Below, piece by piece: positions 21,700-29,377 of a stretch of 29,703 nt of DNA (positions are counted from its first letter, which is position 1; the number at the start of each line of letters is the position of its first letter). The stretch covers positions 1 through 29,703 of the IMG/VR virus record IMGVR_UViG_3300005253_000388. One strand, written 5' to 3'. A program made the translations under genes and the position numbers. The notes under the pieces were generated by a model. It saw only the letters and a list, made by a program, of their open reading frames with translations, was not told the DNA's origin and ran no database searches. Source of the DNA: a virus.

Positions 21700-22674
21700 T
21701 ATATTGAATATAACCCCCAACCTTCTACAGTTGCCTGTAACCAGGTTACCAACCGTCATCGTGTGCGCAACCACATCCCGTGGCTGGTTAACAATAGGGA
21801 GCCACTCTCCTAAAGTAAAATTCTCGATTGGGTCAGCAACCCACTCCATCACATTCGTGTTCAAGAAATACATTGAACCCGCAGTGCAAGATGGTGACCA
21901 AGTAATCGGGCGACCCTTATAAGCTATATCGCCAAACCCGAGGTCTGCTAACTTCCTATCCCCCAATTGAATGCGGGAGATTTCGAGAGCTTCACTCTCA
22001 TACATTTCATGCACATCCTGTGCACAAACCACTATATCAGGAAAGCGCGTAACTCCTTCTCCATACTTTCCACAATCGTTGAACATGGTGTTCATACGTT
22101 TGCGGAGGTATATTGAAGCAGCTTCCCCAGACATACTCTTGAAGTTATTCCTCCACCAAGAGTAAGTCGCTCGGTTAAGGTCGCCAACCACTCCAGTACT
22201 TGGTGCTTCAGCTATGATATTACCAACTCCATCAATAGCCATACCCGCATCACCAGTTCCATCTGAAAACAGGCTGGTTTCCAACTTATCAATCAAGCTA
22301 GACTGCAAGTTGTCAATATCTGCATTAACCTTTTTGATAAGTTGCGCTTTCCCTCTATTCTTCTGCATTTCCGTAAAGTACCTAATAATATGACCAGTTA
22401 GATACTTCCAGTTCCAATGCACAACCGTTAGAGGGTCGGTTGCCGATAGTGTAACTGTCCCACCTTTACCTATAAAGGTAACGGTTTCATTCTTCGCATA
22501 TTGTAAAGGTATCTCAATACTCCTACCACCAGTCTGAGTAGTCCTCTTACCCTTCTTGCTTAAGAGGTACCAAAATGGGGTAGCTAGAAATACCTGGTCC
22601 ATTATCTTGTTTCTGCGAAGGTACCACGTGGTAGTATACATCGTATTCAGTGTTTCAGTCAGTGTTGGTGGCAT
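21691..22674 (-). CDS. Major capsid protein (327 aa)
   Basis: The protein begins MPPTLTETLNTMYTTTWYLR and has the look of an HK97-fold major capsid protein of the podovirus/P22-neighbour kind: an early helical segment, YLLSKKGKRTTQTGGRSIEI, LTGHIIRYFTEMQKNRGKAQ, then a long helix KVNADIDNLQSSLIDKLETS, then the A-domain type end (FPDIVVCAQDVHEMYESEAL; AYKGRPITWSPSC; LVTGNCRRLGVIFNIAE). It is directly downstream of an acidic coiled-coil scaffold and after portal, the classical order. AAGGAGTGAG precedes the ATG. Length is typical for such proteins. The stop codon lies in a perfect hairpin loop. Fold assignment is from pattern and order. Confidence 0.85.
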   Translation of the reverse strand: MPPTLTETLNTMYTTTWYLRRNKIMDQVFLATPFWYLLSKKGKRTTQTGGRSIEIPLQYAKNETVTFIGKGGTVTLSATDPLTVVHWNWKYLTGHIIRYFTEMQKNRGKAQLIKKVNADIDNLQSSLIDKLETSLFSDGTGDAGMAIDGVGNIIAEAPSTGVVGDLNRATYSWWRNNFKSMSGEAASIYLRKRMNTMFNDCGKYGEGVTRFPDIVVCAQDVHEMYESEALEISRIQLGDRKLADLGFGDIAYKGRPITWSPSCTAGSMYFLNTNVMEWVADPIENFTLGEWLPIVNQPRDVVAHTMTVGNLVTGNCRRLGVIFNIAE

Positions 22675-22684
22675 TTCTCACTCC

Positions 22685-23494
22685 TTATGGTTCACGTGTT
22701 CCGAATGCCTTGCGATACGCCAAATCAGCAGCTTCCTCTTTAGTCAGCTCCTTAGTTTGGGTAGCGCCTGCAGGCACCCCTTCGCCCTTCTCGGTGAGCA
22801 CTCTTCTATCTTCCTCAGCTTTCTTCGCGTCTGCATCTGCTTTACTCTTATCCTCATGTAACCTCTCCAACTTAAACTGCTGGTAACACTTCTCCGCACC
22901 CCACTCTGGATTACCCTTCGCTATCTTCTTAATAGCGTCGAAGTTCTCATTAAATCCTAATCCATTAGCATCGGGATACCTCATTGCAGTTAGGGATATA
23001 TCGACTTGGGCCAACGCGAGTCCCACGCGTTCATCCGCCTTCTCCATTCGGCTCGACAGGTCCTTAACCACTTTGTCTATGTCACCTTTACTTTGCTTCC
23101 CTACATGCGCCAATAATTCGGCGTTGGAAGCACTGTTTATGTCGAAGTTAGCATCTCCAGAACCTTCACCACTCCCACCTTCACCATTGTTTTTCTTCCC
23201 CTTACCCTTGTCTTCCTTGAAGTTGAGGTAGTCTTCGCTGAGCAATTCTTTATCTGCATCATCGAGTTTGCGTTCAAGGTCCACCTTCGCGTCCTTTAAT
23301 GATTTTAACTCAGTCTCCGCTACTCCCACTTTAGTTAGAGCATCGGTTAACTGCTGCTGAACTTCGCCTCCAGCATTCCCATTTCCGTCGCCACTCCCAT
23401 CACCTTCACCCTCTCCCCCAGCTATAGGGTAGAAACCCCATATTCTGTAGAAGTCAGCTACATTGATGGTCCTGCCATTATCTTCGCCTGGCAT
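22685..23494 (-). CDS. Scaffolding protein (269 aa)
   Basis: Very acidic, low-complexity and helical: a Gly/Glu/Asp-rich stretch (GGEGEGDGSGDGNGNAGGEV) at about 26-45, a coiled coil at about 50-95 (TELKSLKDAKVDLERKLDDA), a second flexible GEGGSGEGSGD block at about 107-117, and a charged C-terminal helix (LHEDKSKADADAKKAEEDRR). This composition and the position immediately upstream of the major capsid gene are typical of phage capsid scaffolds. AAGGAGGGAAG precedes the ATG. It likely directs prohead assembly and leaves before DNA packaging. No protease motif is seen. Confidence 0.8.
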   Translation of the reverse strand: MPGEDNGRTINVADFYRIWGFYPIAGGEGEGDGSGDGNGNAGGEVQQQLTDALTKVGVAETELKSLKDAKVDLERKLDDADKELLSEDYLNFKEDKGKGKKNNGEGGSGEGSGDANFDINSASNAELLAHVGKQSKGDIDKVVKDLSSRMEKADERVGLALAQVDISLTAMRYPDANGLGFNENFDAIKKIAKGNPEWGAEKCYQQFKLERLHEDKSKADADAKKAEEDRRVLTEKGEGVPAGATQTKELTKEEAADLAYRKAFGTREP

Positions 23495-23495
23495 A

Positions 23496-23825
23496 TTACT
23501 TCCCTCCTTGTTTTAATAGTTCATGCTTCCATAACTTATATTGTTTATACATCGCTCTCCACGCAATATTCAACTCCACCCCCGTCACCTGCCCACTAAA
23601 CTTCGCTTCATATGGCTTATTCTCAAATATGTAGATAGTAATCATCCCCTTAGCCTTCTCATCCACCACCACGCTATGCTCCAACTTCTCATCCACCACT
23701 AGTGTACTTATAGGTGCTTCTTCTATAATTGGGGGTGGTATGATGTTACTATCCAGTACTTTCTTTGGAATGATTGGTGGAGGTAGTACTGGATTACCCC
23801 TAACCGCATCAGCCTTCGCGCTCAT
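23496..23825 (-). CDS. Hypothetical protein with proline-rich N-terminus (109 aa)
   Basis: The N-terminal third is proline- and isoleucine-rich (NPVLPPPIIPKKV, IIPPPIIEEAPI), followed by VVDEKLEHSVVVDEKAKG with an internal duplication of VVDEK, then a folded-looking C-terminal half (MITIYIFENKPYEAKFSGQV ... IAWRAMYKQYKLWKHELL). GAAGGAGGTTG precedes the ATG. It lies between the zinc-ribbon gene and the scaffold. Small proteins with disordered Pro-rich leaders and a short ordered domain are common near portal/scaffold genes. The function is unknown. Confidence 0.6.
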   Translation of the reverse strand: MSAKADAVRGNPVLPPPIIPKKVLDSNIIPPPIIEEAPISTLVVDEKLEHSVVVDEKAKGMITIYIFENKPYEAKFSGQVTGVELNIAWRAMYKQYKLWKHELLKQGGK

Positions 23826-23844
23826 ATCAACCTCCTTCCTACAC

Positions 23845-24042
23845 TCACAGTAACCTACACGCTATCACATTATGCTTCTTACACTCTCTCCTCAGTTGTC
23901 TCTTACTCTCAATCAACAATGGAGTTTCGCATATATCATTATATATCATAGGTTTAAATATTCCTATACTAACACTATGTCTACCATCACACCTACATAT
24001 AGGTTTCCAGCATCCACACTTCCCACATTCGTTGCCTGCCAT
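23845..24042 (-). CDS. Cysteine-rich zinc-ribbon-like protein (65 aa)
   Basis: The N-terminus MAGNECGKCGCWKPICRCDG carries five closely spaced cysteines (CxxCxC ... CxC), a likely metal site. The C-terminus (LLIESKRQLRRECKKHNVIA) resembles the helix that often follows such ribbons in small phage proteins near portal genes. The ATG overlaps the stop of the upstream gene (TAATG), with GGGGAAG before it. A role in head assembly or as a regulator is equally possible; I cannot decide. Confidence 0.65.
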   Translation of the reverse strand: MAGNECGKCGCWKPICRCDGRHSVSIGIFKPMIYNDICETPLLIESKRQLRRECKKHNVIACRLL

Positions 24043-24326
24043 TATTTCTTCCCCATCTGTTCCATAGCTGCTGCAATACCTCTCTTCTTTCTTGAGTAAT
24101 ACCTACCATTTTTCTTATATATTTCGTATCCAGCTTTACTCTCACCTTTGGTCGTCAAATGCCACGTCTTATGTTTTCTACCTTTAAGAAGCAAACCAGT
24201 TGTAGGTTCTCTACTTGAGTAATGACCAGTCTTATCTGGCTTCATCCCAAATGCTCTAGCACTAGCCATATCGTAGCCAGTACCTTCAGGGTCGAACGCT
24301 GTGTTAAACATATACTTGGTAGTCAT
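24042..24326 (-). CDS. Conserved-looking phage protein between portal and zinc ribbon (94 aa)
   Basis: The product is basic. A block TGHYSSREPTTGLLLKGRKH, then GYEIYKKNGRYYSRK recalls a small protein often found next to phage portal genes. No cysteine or membrane segment. The ATG overlaps the portal stop (TAATG). It may be a small structural or assembly factor. Family not named. Confidence 0.6.
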   Translation of the reverse strand: MTTKYMFNTAFDPEGTGYDMASARAFGMKPDKTGHYSSREPTTGLLLKGRKHKTWHLTTKGESKAGYEIYKKNGRYYSRKKRGIAAAMEQMGKK

Positions 24327-26074
24327 TAGAAGAACCTCCCAACTGTATCCGCCGTATTCCCCGCTCTCTCCTGCAACATCCCTCTATCACCTGCCATCTT
24401 CCCTTGAAACTGCTGAAATTGATTAAACCCCATAGGCTTCTCCATCGTTTCCGGCGCTTCCGGTAGGATTTGCAGAGCATCCATCCATTCATACTCTCTA
24501 AGTAACATCTTCATAAGATAGTCTATATTAGCTCTCGGGTTCTTTGCGAGTGCTTGTATAATCTGCATAATCTCCTGTTTCTTCACCGCTTTGGTTTGGG
24601 GGGTCATACTCTCCACATCAACCCTCAAATTATACTCTCCCCTCAGTTGCTTAGGAGTATAAGATACCCAATACCTAGCCCCATCATAACCCACCACTTG
24701 AGCCACCTTCTCTTTGTCCCACTTGGCGAATATAATCTGATTTATCTTCCTCATCATCTTGACAAGTGCTTCCCCAACAATATCCCTCCGCTCATCCATC
24801 CTTATCTCTTTACCAGCGAACACCCCTTGCATCTCAAACTTCGTCCTTCGTCCTGGAGGTGCCTCTCCCATACTCTGCCTACTATGTCCCAACAACTCCC
24901 TAACATCCGACCTAATGGTGTCTGTCCACTGGACTAAATCGGGAGGGATGTGTGGTTGGAGTATAGCTACCGCACGATTAGGGTCACCTTTAACCCTAAT
25001 GCCTGGTCCCACATTCTCACTGAGTAACTTATCCATCTCCCCATCATCAATCATCTTATCTTCATACAAGAACTTGATTAACGCAACCCTTCTATGATAC
25101 ATAGCTTGCGTCCTAGCCTCATTAACTTCAAGTTGCTGCGGTTCGATAATCTGGACGTCGGATGACCCCCAGTAATGCTCCGTATCCTCATTAAATGTAA
25201 AATCTACATACGGTAAGCCCTCAACCTGCATAATATCCTCTTCAGGTGGCCTTATCCACTTATCATACCCTGGCACTAATGCTTTAATCTCCTTCCGCTT
25301 GAAGTCACGTATCTCATGTATCTCCACCAAAGTCGTATACTTACCCATCTCCTTGTAGAAGTCAGCATTAACATCTTTGGTCATCAACTCCATATGTGTT
25401 CCCTCTAACTTATCCGTGTTCTTATACTTCGGGTCATTCTTCACATCCTCCAATGACCTAATGATGACATGGTCTATCCAAGGACAATCATCGAGGGTGC
25501 GTACTCCAAAGGGGACGATTATATAGTCTGGCATAACCCTAACTGCCCAAGGCATTCCCGGCTTAACATTCACATTATACTCTACCCTCTCCCCCTTTTT
25601 CTTACCCAACTGAGTTAAGGGAGTATTCATTAAGTCGGCAATCTTCTGATTAACCCCTCTATCCGCTGTCTGCGTGCCACTCAACGCATCGTATCCAGTT
25701 TTAATTATCCCTCTATTTGTATAATACGCATCTCTAACAGCTGTTTTCATACTCTGCTTAACCGCTAGTTCTTGTATCAGCCAGTTATCCACCGACTCAA
25801 TAACTTTGGCATGCATCTGCTGACCCGGCATATATCTAGGAGTAACCGTAACATATGGATTTCTAAAGTATACATTAGGTACAGTAGCCTTCTCCATAGC
25901 ATACACCAGATTATACGGTAGTATCCCATTGGTACCACCATCATACCCCGAGAACTTCCCCCTCCCGTAATCACGGTAGGTAGACCACCTCTTGGAGTTA
26001 CCATACGTCTCCTTATATCGTTGACCTTGCTCTATAAGGTCACGCCAATCCTCTATCAAAGTCTTACTTGGCAC
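24326..26074 (-). CDS. Portal protein (582 aa)
   Basis: Size, order and pattern fit a phage portal (P22/T7-like connector side of the family): N-terminal clip and wing segments (RKIINQIIF-type helices later), DYIIVPFGVRTLDDCPWIDH, VDFTFNEDTEHYWGSSDVQI, then the channel region (TIRSDVRELLGHSRQSMGEA) and a C-terminal helical tail with Gln-rich MGFNQFQQFQGKMAGDRGM. It is placed between terminase genes and scaffold/capsid. It starts with GTG overlapping the stop of the 37-residue gene upstream (TAGTG), with GGAGGAAG before it. The portal dodecamer would be the DNA entry and exit channel. Confidence 0.85.
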   Translation of the reverse strand: MPSKTLIEDWRDLIEQGQRYKETYGNSKRWSTYRDYGRGKFSGYDGGTNGILPYNLVYAMEKATVPNVYFRNPYVTVTPRYMPGQQMHAKVIESVDNWLIQELAVKQSMKTAVRDAYYTNRGIIKTGYDALSGTQTADRGVNQKIADLMNTPLTQLGKKKGERVEYNVNVKPGMPWAVRVMPDYIIVPFGVRTLDDCPWIDHVIIRSLEDVKNDPKYKNTDKLEGTHMELMTKDVNADFYKEMGKYTTLVEIHEIRDFKRKEIKALVPGYDKWIRPPEEDIMQVEGLPYVDFTFNEDTEHYWGSSDVQIIEPQQLEVNEARTQAMYHRRVALIKFLYEDKMIDDGEMDKLLSENVGPGIRVKGDPNRAVAILQPHIPPDLVQWTDTIRSDVRELLGHSRQSMGEAPPGRRTKFEMQGVFAGKEIRMDERRDIVGEALVKMMRKINQIIFAKWDKEKVAQVVGYDGARYWVSYTPKQLRGEYNLRVDVESMTPQTKAVKKQEIMQIIQALAKNPRANIDYLMKMLLREYEWMDALQILPEAPETMEKPMGFNQFQQFQGKMAGDRGMLQERAGNTADTVGRFF

Positions 26075-26187
26075 TACTTCCTCCCACCATCCATAGCTTT
26101 GTACAACATCCCTTTATACTTCTTCTTCTTATGCGCCTTGTATTCCCTCTCCTTCAAACTCTTATTATGATATTTATGTATAGACAC
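26074..26187 (-). CDS. Very small lysine-rich protein (37 aa)
   Basis: GTG start with GGGAGGATTGAT before it. It reads MSIHKYHNKSLKEREYKAHK, then KKKYKGMLYKAMDGGRK and stop TAG, overlapping the portal GTG by one base. Highly basic (about a third K or R). The strong ribosome site and the overlap with the portal support expression. It may bind DNA or serve to couple portal translation. Confidence 0.55.
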   Translation of the reverse strand: MSIHKYHNKSLKEREYKAHKKKKYKGMLYKAMDGGRK

Positions 26188-26198
26188 ATCAATCCTCC

Positions 26199-26546
26199 CT
26201 ACTTATATAGAAATGTAGTTACACACTCATTCACTCCAGGACCAGTAGTATCAGTATCTGCTACTCCTGTAGTCGCACCTACCCCTATACCTAAAGAGAA
26301 GGGTATGCCACCCAACCACTCTAAATTGATCATCTTTAGTGTAGGAATAGCGAGAGTCATCTTAGGAGTGTCTGTCCCCACTGTTGGCGCTGTAGCTTTA
26401 TTATACAACTTAACATATAGAGTGCTACCATCTAAATTAGTTATATTAACACCAAACAACATCTTCTTCCCGGTTATAATCAAGTCTCCACTCTCATCAA
26501 CATCTATATCCCTCTTTGTATCATACTCCCTTATTACATTCTGCAT
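26199..26546 (-). CDS. Hypothetical structural protein between TerL and portal (115 aa)
   Basis: From the ATG at 26546 the protein begins MQNVIREYDTKRDIDVDESG, with AAAGGAGCAAT before it; the upstream in-frame start falls inside the dyad element and is less likely. Beta-rich with Thr/Gly loops: FGVNITNLDGSTLYVKLYNK, ATAPTVGTDTPKMTLAIPTL, then a Gly-rich C-terminus GIGVGATTGVADTDTTGPG. The general pattern is shared by many small phage virion proteins near head genes. Probably a minor head or connector component; the function is not known. Confidence 0.65.
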   Translation of the reverse strand: MQNVIREYDTKRDIDVDESGDLIITGKKMLFGVNITNLDGSTLYVKLYNKATAPTVGTDTPKMTLAIPTLKMINLEWLGGIPFSLGIGVGATTGVADTDTTGPGVNECVTTFLYK

Positions 26547-26560
26547 ATTGCTCCTTTCGC

Positions 26561-26583
26561 GTAAGTTCAATTATTGAACTTAC
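26561..26583. repeat. 23-bp dyad element, copy 4, inside a 38-nt repeated module
   Basis: Perfect dyad: GTAAGTTCAA, spacer TTA, TTGAACTTAC, between the TerL stop (26589) and the ribosome site of the next gene. The flanking module 26551-26588 is the partner of 18791-18828. Leftward reading: TTTGG, dyad, GCGAAAGGAG. Confidence 0.9.
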
Positions 26584-26588
26584 CAAAC

Positions 26589-28094
26589 CTAACCTGGTAT
26601 CATCTCTTCCATCTGCTTCTGAAAGGGGTAGGGTGCCTTATGCCTCCCCCTACAACTCTGTCTAATTTCTTCAAGTGTAAAACTTAACCTATTAGGTATT
26701 GGCTTCTTCTCCTCCACCTTTTCATACTCCGTCGAAGTCCTACTCCCCACCTGCCACGACAACGCGTCAATGAGGTCATCCCACTTCCCATAAGGGAATG
26801 TAGTCAACTCCTGCTCCAACTCCCTCATCCCCTTTTTAAGCCAAATCACACCATTCTCAAATAAGGGACTCAACCTATTCTTAATCCTGGCTTCTTTAGC
26901 AATCTGCTTAGCCTTAACCATCTCCACTATATAATATTCATCCCTTATCTTCATCTCCTCACGAAATGCAGCCTCTAAATGTGCGTAACGGTTAGCCTCA
27001 ATCCTAATCTTAACCGCCCCATCTATCTTACACACATCGAATGTCTCGGAAATCATCTGCTTATCACTCAACCTCTTCCTCCTATACCGCCTTACGAATA
27101 ATCCTTTTTTGGTATGTTTAACAGATACTATAGCGGAGTAATCCTGCGACTTCTTCCCCGTAGGTGGGTCAGCTGGGTCAAGAGTAACCAACGTATCCCC
27201 ATCCTCTGGTAGTGCATCATCTGTATAATACTTATACCAATCTGGATTAAACGCCATAAACTCCTTAGACAACGGCGTATTCAAGTATAGCATAGAAAAT
27301 AAATAACTACCCATCGACACACGTATATTCTCCAACCTCCTCACACTAAACCTTCTATACCTCGGTTTAGTCTGTTCCTCATCAAGGTATGCCTTCTGAT
27401 TAAATACAGCAAACTTCTCATTCTCCAACACATGATTAACCAAATCATAACTAGCCCAACGTGTAGCCGTAATAATACGCTCATCATGCTCATTTATCAG
27501 TAGGGGCACCGTCAACTTATGAAACCCCACCGCCTTCTCAATATCATCTTTACTCGGCATAACCTCATCCCCAGTCAACTCATCCTTCTTCGGAGCGACA
27601 GTATCATCCTCACTAATAATGTTAAAATGCCTCCTTATAATATTCGCCCCCACACCAGCACTCTCAAACGTCCCCTCTGGATGGTCCACCTTCCTCTGTA
27701 AACACGCACACGTATCCGACCACCTAACCTTGGTAAAGTTAGGTATAACCTCTGGGAAGAATAGTTGAAAGTCAGTATTATTCTCAACAATACTCCTGAT
27801 GGAGCGAACTGTCTTCTGTGCGTTGGGCGTGGTGTTTGATGTAAGGAGTGCACGGAGAAGAGGGTTTTTAACTGCTTTCCACAAAATGTATAAAGAGACT
27901 ACGGTAGTTTTTAGGAAAGTTCGGGGTAACACCACCAACTTATCTGGTCCTGAGTCTTGGAGAAAGTCACACAACGGTCCGTGAAACGCATCATCATAGT
28001 ATTCAGACTCAATAAACGTTTGGCAGAAGTTCCTAAATCTACCCAACAGTATTTCCCTAACCTTATTTATTTGCTTTATCGCTACCGTCTCCAC
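26589..28094 (-). CDS. terL: Terminase large subunit (501 aa)
   Basis: The N-terminal ATPase has a Walker A-like loop VLPRTFLKTTV (P57, R58, K62, T63, T64), Walker B NIISEDDT with E162, D163 and D164, and a coupling motif ITATRW at 208-213. The C-terminal RNase H-like nuclease has LDPADP (D306), EANRYAHLEAAF (E366) and WDDLIDALSW (D440, D443). So both ATPase and headful/cos nuclease appear complete. It packages DNA through the portal. It starts with GTG and overlaps the small subunit gene by 32 bases, with GGGGTAAGGG upstream. The Walker A lacks the usual glycine (xRxxxKTT pattern), which is common in phage terminases. Confidence 0.92.
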   Translation of the reverse strand: METVAIKQINKVREILLGRFRNFCQTFIESEYYDDAFHGPLCDFLQDSGPDKLVVLPRTFLKTTVVSLYILWKAVKNPLLRALLTSNTTPNAQKTVRSIRSIVENNTDFQLFFPEVIPNFTKVRWSDTCACLQRKVDHPEGTFESAGVGANIIRRHFNIISEDDTVAPKKDELTGDEVMPSKDDIEKAVGFHKLTVPLLINEHDERIITATRWASYDLVNHVLENEKFAVFNQKAYLDEEQTKPRYRRFSVRRLENIRVSMGSYLFSMLYLNTPLSKEFMAFNPDWYKYYTDDALPEDGDTLVTLDPADPPTGKKSQDYSAIVSVKHTKKGLFVRRYRRKRLSDKQMISETFDVCKIDGAVKIRIEANRYAHLEAAFREEMKIRDEYYIVEMVKAKQIAKEARIKNRLSPLFENGVIWLKKGMRELEQELTTFPYGKWDDLIDALSWQVGSRTSTEYEKVEEKKPIPNRLSFTLEEIRQSCRGRHKAPYPFQKQMEEMIPG

Positions 28095-28551
28095 CCTTAC
28101 CCCCCATTACCCTACCCAACATATCCAACAACCCTTGACTCGGCTCTATCACCACATTAGCCCTAACCTTATCTTCTTTAGCATACCCCGTCCTATCCAA
28201 AATGTCTTTGGCTGCATTCACCCTAACATTCCCACTCATGTCACTCAAAGCACCCTTAAGCGTTTTGGCAGCCATAACCTTCGCATCATCCAACTCAAGT
28301 TTAGTGGGGTCGGTAGTTAACCTCCCAGCTTCCGCATCCACAAACCCACTCTTAACCTCTTGCTCCATCTTCTTCATCTCTTCCTTAAATAGAGGACTAT
28401 TAACAATCACAGATGCTCTCGCTACCGTATACCCCAAGTCCTCACAAGCTTGACTAATTGTCATTCCCGCCACCAACCTACGCATCAACGCTCGGTGGCG
28501 AGAGCTGATTTTGTCTGGGTATGCGTTCTGCGTACTTTCTGAATGTCCCAT
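28063..28551 (-). CDS. terS: Terminase small subunit (162 aa)
   Basis: From the ATG at 28551 the protein begins MGHSESTQNAYPDKISSRHR, then an HTH-like DNA-binding region (RALMRRLVAGMTISQACEDL, GYTVARASVIVNSPLFKEE), then a helical oligomerisation region (KMEQEVKSGFVDAEAGRLTT) and a repeat-type C-terminal segment with VRVNAAKDILDRTGYAKED. The reading frame stays open for 147 more codons upstream, but that part has low-complexity, Ile/Tyr/Ser-rich sequence unlike phage protein and contains a promoter, so I take the ATG at 28551, preceded by GGGGAAGTTGG. It overlaps terL by 32 bases. It recognises the packaging site, probably within the region upstream. Confidence 0.8.
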   Translation of the reverse strand: MGHSESTQNAYPDKISSRHRALMRRLVAGMTISQACEDLGYTVARASVIVNSPLFKEEMKKMEQEVKSGFVDAEAGRLTTDPTKLELDDAKVMAAKTLKGALSDMSGNVRVNAAKDILDRTGYAKEDKVRANVVIEPSQGLLDMLGRVMGGKGGDGSDKANK

Positions 28552-28610
28552 CCAACTTCCCCTGCCTGACTTGTAGACACTCCAGGCACTCTGTATATTG
28601 ATTTCGGTAG

Positions 28611-28637
28611 TTATAATTTTAATAATCCAAATTATAA
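28611..28637. other. AT-rich inverted repeat in the terS leader
   Basis: TTATAATTT, nine-base spacer, AAATTATAA: perfect nine-base arms. It lies about 26-52 bases downstream of the predicted transcription start of the 28670-28698 promoter, so it could act as an operator or leader hairpin. Confidence 0.6.
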
Positions 28638-28669
28638 TCGTTGATTTGTCGGTGTGGTATCTCGATACG

Positions 28670-28698
28670 AGTATATCATATTTTGGTGGAAAAGTCAA
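28670..28698 (-). promoter_or_regulatory. Predicted sigma70-type promoter for terS and the late region
   Basis: On the leftward strand: -35 TTGACT (28698-28693), 17-base spacer, -10 TATACT (28675-28670). Predicted start near 28663, giving a leader of about 110 bases before the terS ATG at 28551. A degenerate dyad (28720-28738) lies about 21 bases upstream of the -35. Confidence 0.7.
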
Positions 28699-28719
28699 AT
28701 TATATTTTGAAAAAGTTAT

Positions 28720-28738
28720 AAGTTTAAGGATTGAACTT
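28720..28738. repeat. Degenerate copy of the dyad element upstream of the terS promoter
   Basis: AAGTTTAA, GGA, TTGAACTT: arms match at 7 of 8. It overlaps one TTGAAMTTATAAC copy. Confidence 0.55.
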
Positions 28739-28785
28739 TCCATTTTTGGGGGTGGACTATAATGGTAGACCTTATATATATCGCA

Positions 28786-28808
28786 GGGTGGGCAGGGGGT
28801 GGACAGGG
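28786..28808 (+). other. G-quadruplex-capable G-run cluster with CAGGG repeats
   Basis: GGG, T, GGG, CA, GGGGG, a six-base loop, GGG fits the canonical four-run pattern on the top strand. CAGGG occurs at 28784, 28793, 28804, 28825 and 28852, five times in about 75 bases. Confidence 0.5.
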
Positions 28809-28856
28809 CAGGCAAAGTGTGCCACAGGGCAACCTCGTTGAAATTTTGGCACAGGG

Positions 28857-28872
28857 TATAGGTATACCTATA
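28857..28872. other. Perfect 16-bp palindrome
   Basis: TATAGGTATACCTATA is identical to its reverse complement. It lies just after the last CAGGG repeat. Possible protein-binding site. Confidence 0.6.
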
Positions 28873-28938
28873 AAGCACGCCGGCCGAACGAGCCAAAACG
28901 TACGAGGTTATAATTTCATGGGTTATAATTTCAAGGCT

Positions 28939-28975
28939 TGAACGTATAGGGTATGAACGTATGGCGTGAACGTAT
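28939..28975 (+). repeat. Three TGAACGTAT direct repeats
   Basis: Exact nine-base copies at 28939-28947, 28954-28962 and 28967-28975 (spacing 15 and 13). Iteron-like; could be binding sites for a replication or packaging protein. Confidence 0.65.
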
Positions 28976-29031
28976 GAAAATACAACGGACATAGTAACAA
29001 TCTACTATGCCCGAAGTATCTACAAGTCAAC

Positions 29032-29262
29032 CTATACGCTTTCGATTTCGGATAGGTCTTTCGCTTCACCACCAGAAGTGATTGACTTAATACCATACTT
29101 CACCTTGAGGGCGTCACGAATTTGCCGTTGCACTCGTAATGTCATACCTACGTTTGCGTCGTCTGTTTGCACGTCGTCGCCGTCGTATAGTTTGACTTCA
29201 CGCTTGCCGACGTATTCTTTACCGTCGTGTGTGAGCTTTGCTACGATTATTCGTTTTGCCAT
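29032..29262 (-). CDS. Hypothetical small protein, first gene of the leftward strand (76 aa)
   Basis: The product begins MAKRIIVAKLTHDGKEYVGK, has two or three strands followed by a helix (RVQRQIRDALKVKYGI) and an acidic C-terminus (GGEAKDLSEIESV). No recognised family, no cysteine, no membrane segment. GAGGTGATAG precedes the ATG. The gene is driven by the best promoter of the window (29325-29353) and looks more G+C-rich at third positions (GTC, GCC, ACG codons) than its neighbours. A separately controlled early or regulatory protein is possible; it shows no helix-turn-helix I can identify. Confidence 0.65.
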   Translation of the reverse strand: MAKRIIVAKLTHDGKEYVGKREVKLYDGDDVQTDDANVGMTLRVQRQIRDALKVKYGIKSITSGGEAKDLSEIESV

Positions 29263-29324
29263 TATACTATCACCTCACTTTCCGTAGTCTGATTTGGCAC
29301 TCCACTATTACCAACTACGATATA

Positions 29325-29353
29325 AGTATACACTATAAAATAGTATTTGTCAA
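29325..29353 (-). promoter_or_regulatory. Strong predicted sigma70-type promoter for the 76-aa gene
   Basis: On the leftward strand: -35 TTGACA (29353-29348), 17-base spacer, -10 TATACT (29330-29325). The -35 matches consensus fully. Predicted start near 29318, leader of about 55 bases. A TTGAAMTTATAAC copy lies about 25 bases upstream of the -35. Confidence 0.8.
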
Positions 29354-29377
29354 GTTTTATTTTTAGTATTTTTTAAA

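Larger units (their letters stand above)
28609..28934 (-). repeat. TTGAAMTTATAAC elements, four same-orientation copies
   Basis: Leftward-strand sequences: TTAAAATTATAACT (28609-28622), TTAAACTTATAACT (28714-28727), ATGAAATTATAACC (28906-28919) and TTGAAATTATAACC (28921-28934). The last two are 15 bases apart. Two further copies lie at 29378-29436. All six have the same orientation. The core TTGAACTTA is also the arm of the 23-bp dyads. Confidence 0.75.
28552..29031. other. 480-base non-coding regulatory region upstream of terS
   Basis: No credible gene on either strand. It holds a leftward sigma70-type promoter, four copies of the TTGAAMTTATAAC element, inverted repeats, five CAGGG repeats with a G4-capable run, and three TGAACGTAT direct repeats. 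Adjacent to terS, it is the natural place for a packaging (pac/cos) site and late or early control; that role is inferred. Confidence 0.7.

Noticed and set aside
26561-26583. Dyads as LexA boxes
   Set aside because: GTTC-N7-GAAC is inverted, unlike the direct GTTC-N7-GTTC alphaproteobacterial box or the GAAC-N4-GTTC Gram-positive box.
28552-28992. N-terminal extension of TerS to 309 residues
   Set aside because: The frame is open, but the sequence is Ile/Tyr/Ser-rich and unlike phage protein, contains a promoter and repeats, and the ATG at 28551 has a suitable ribosome site and a normal TerS length.
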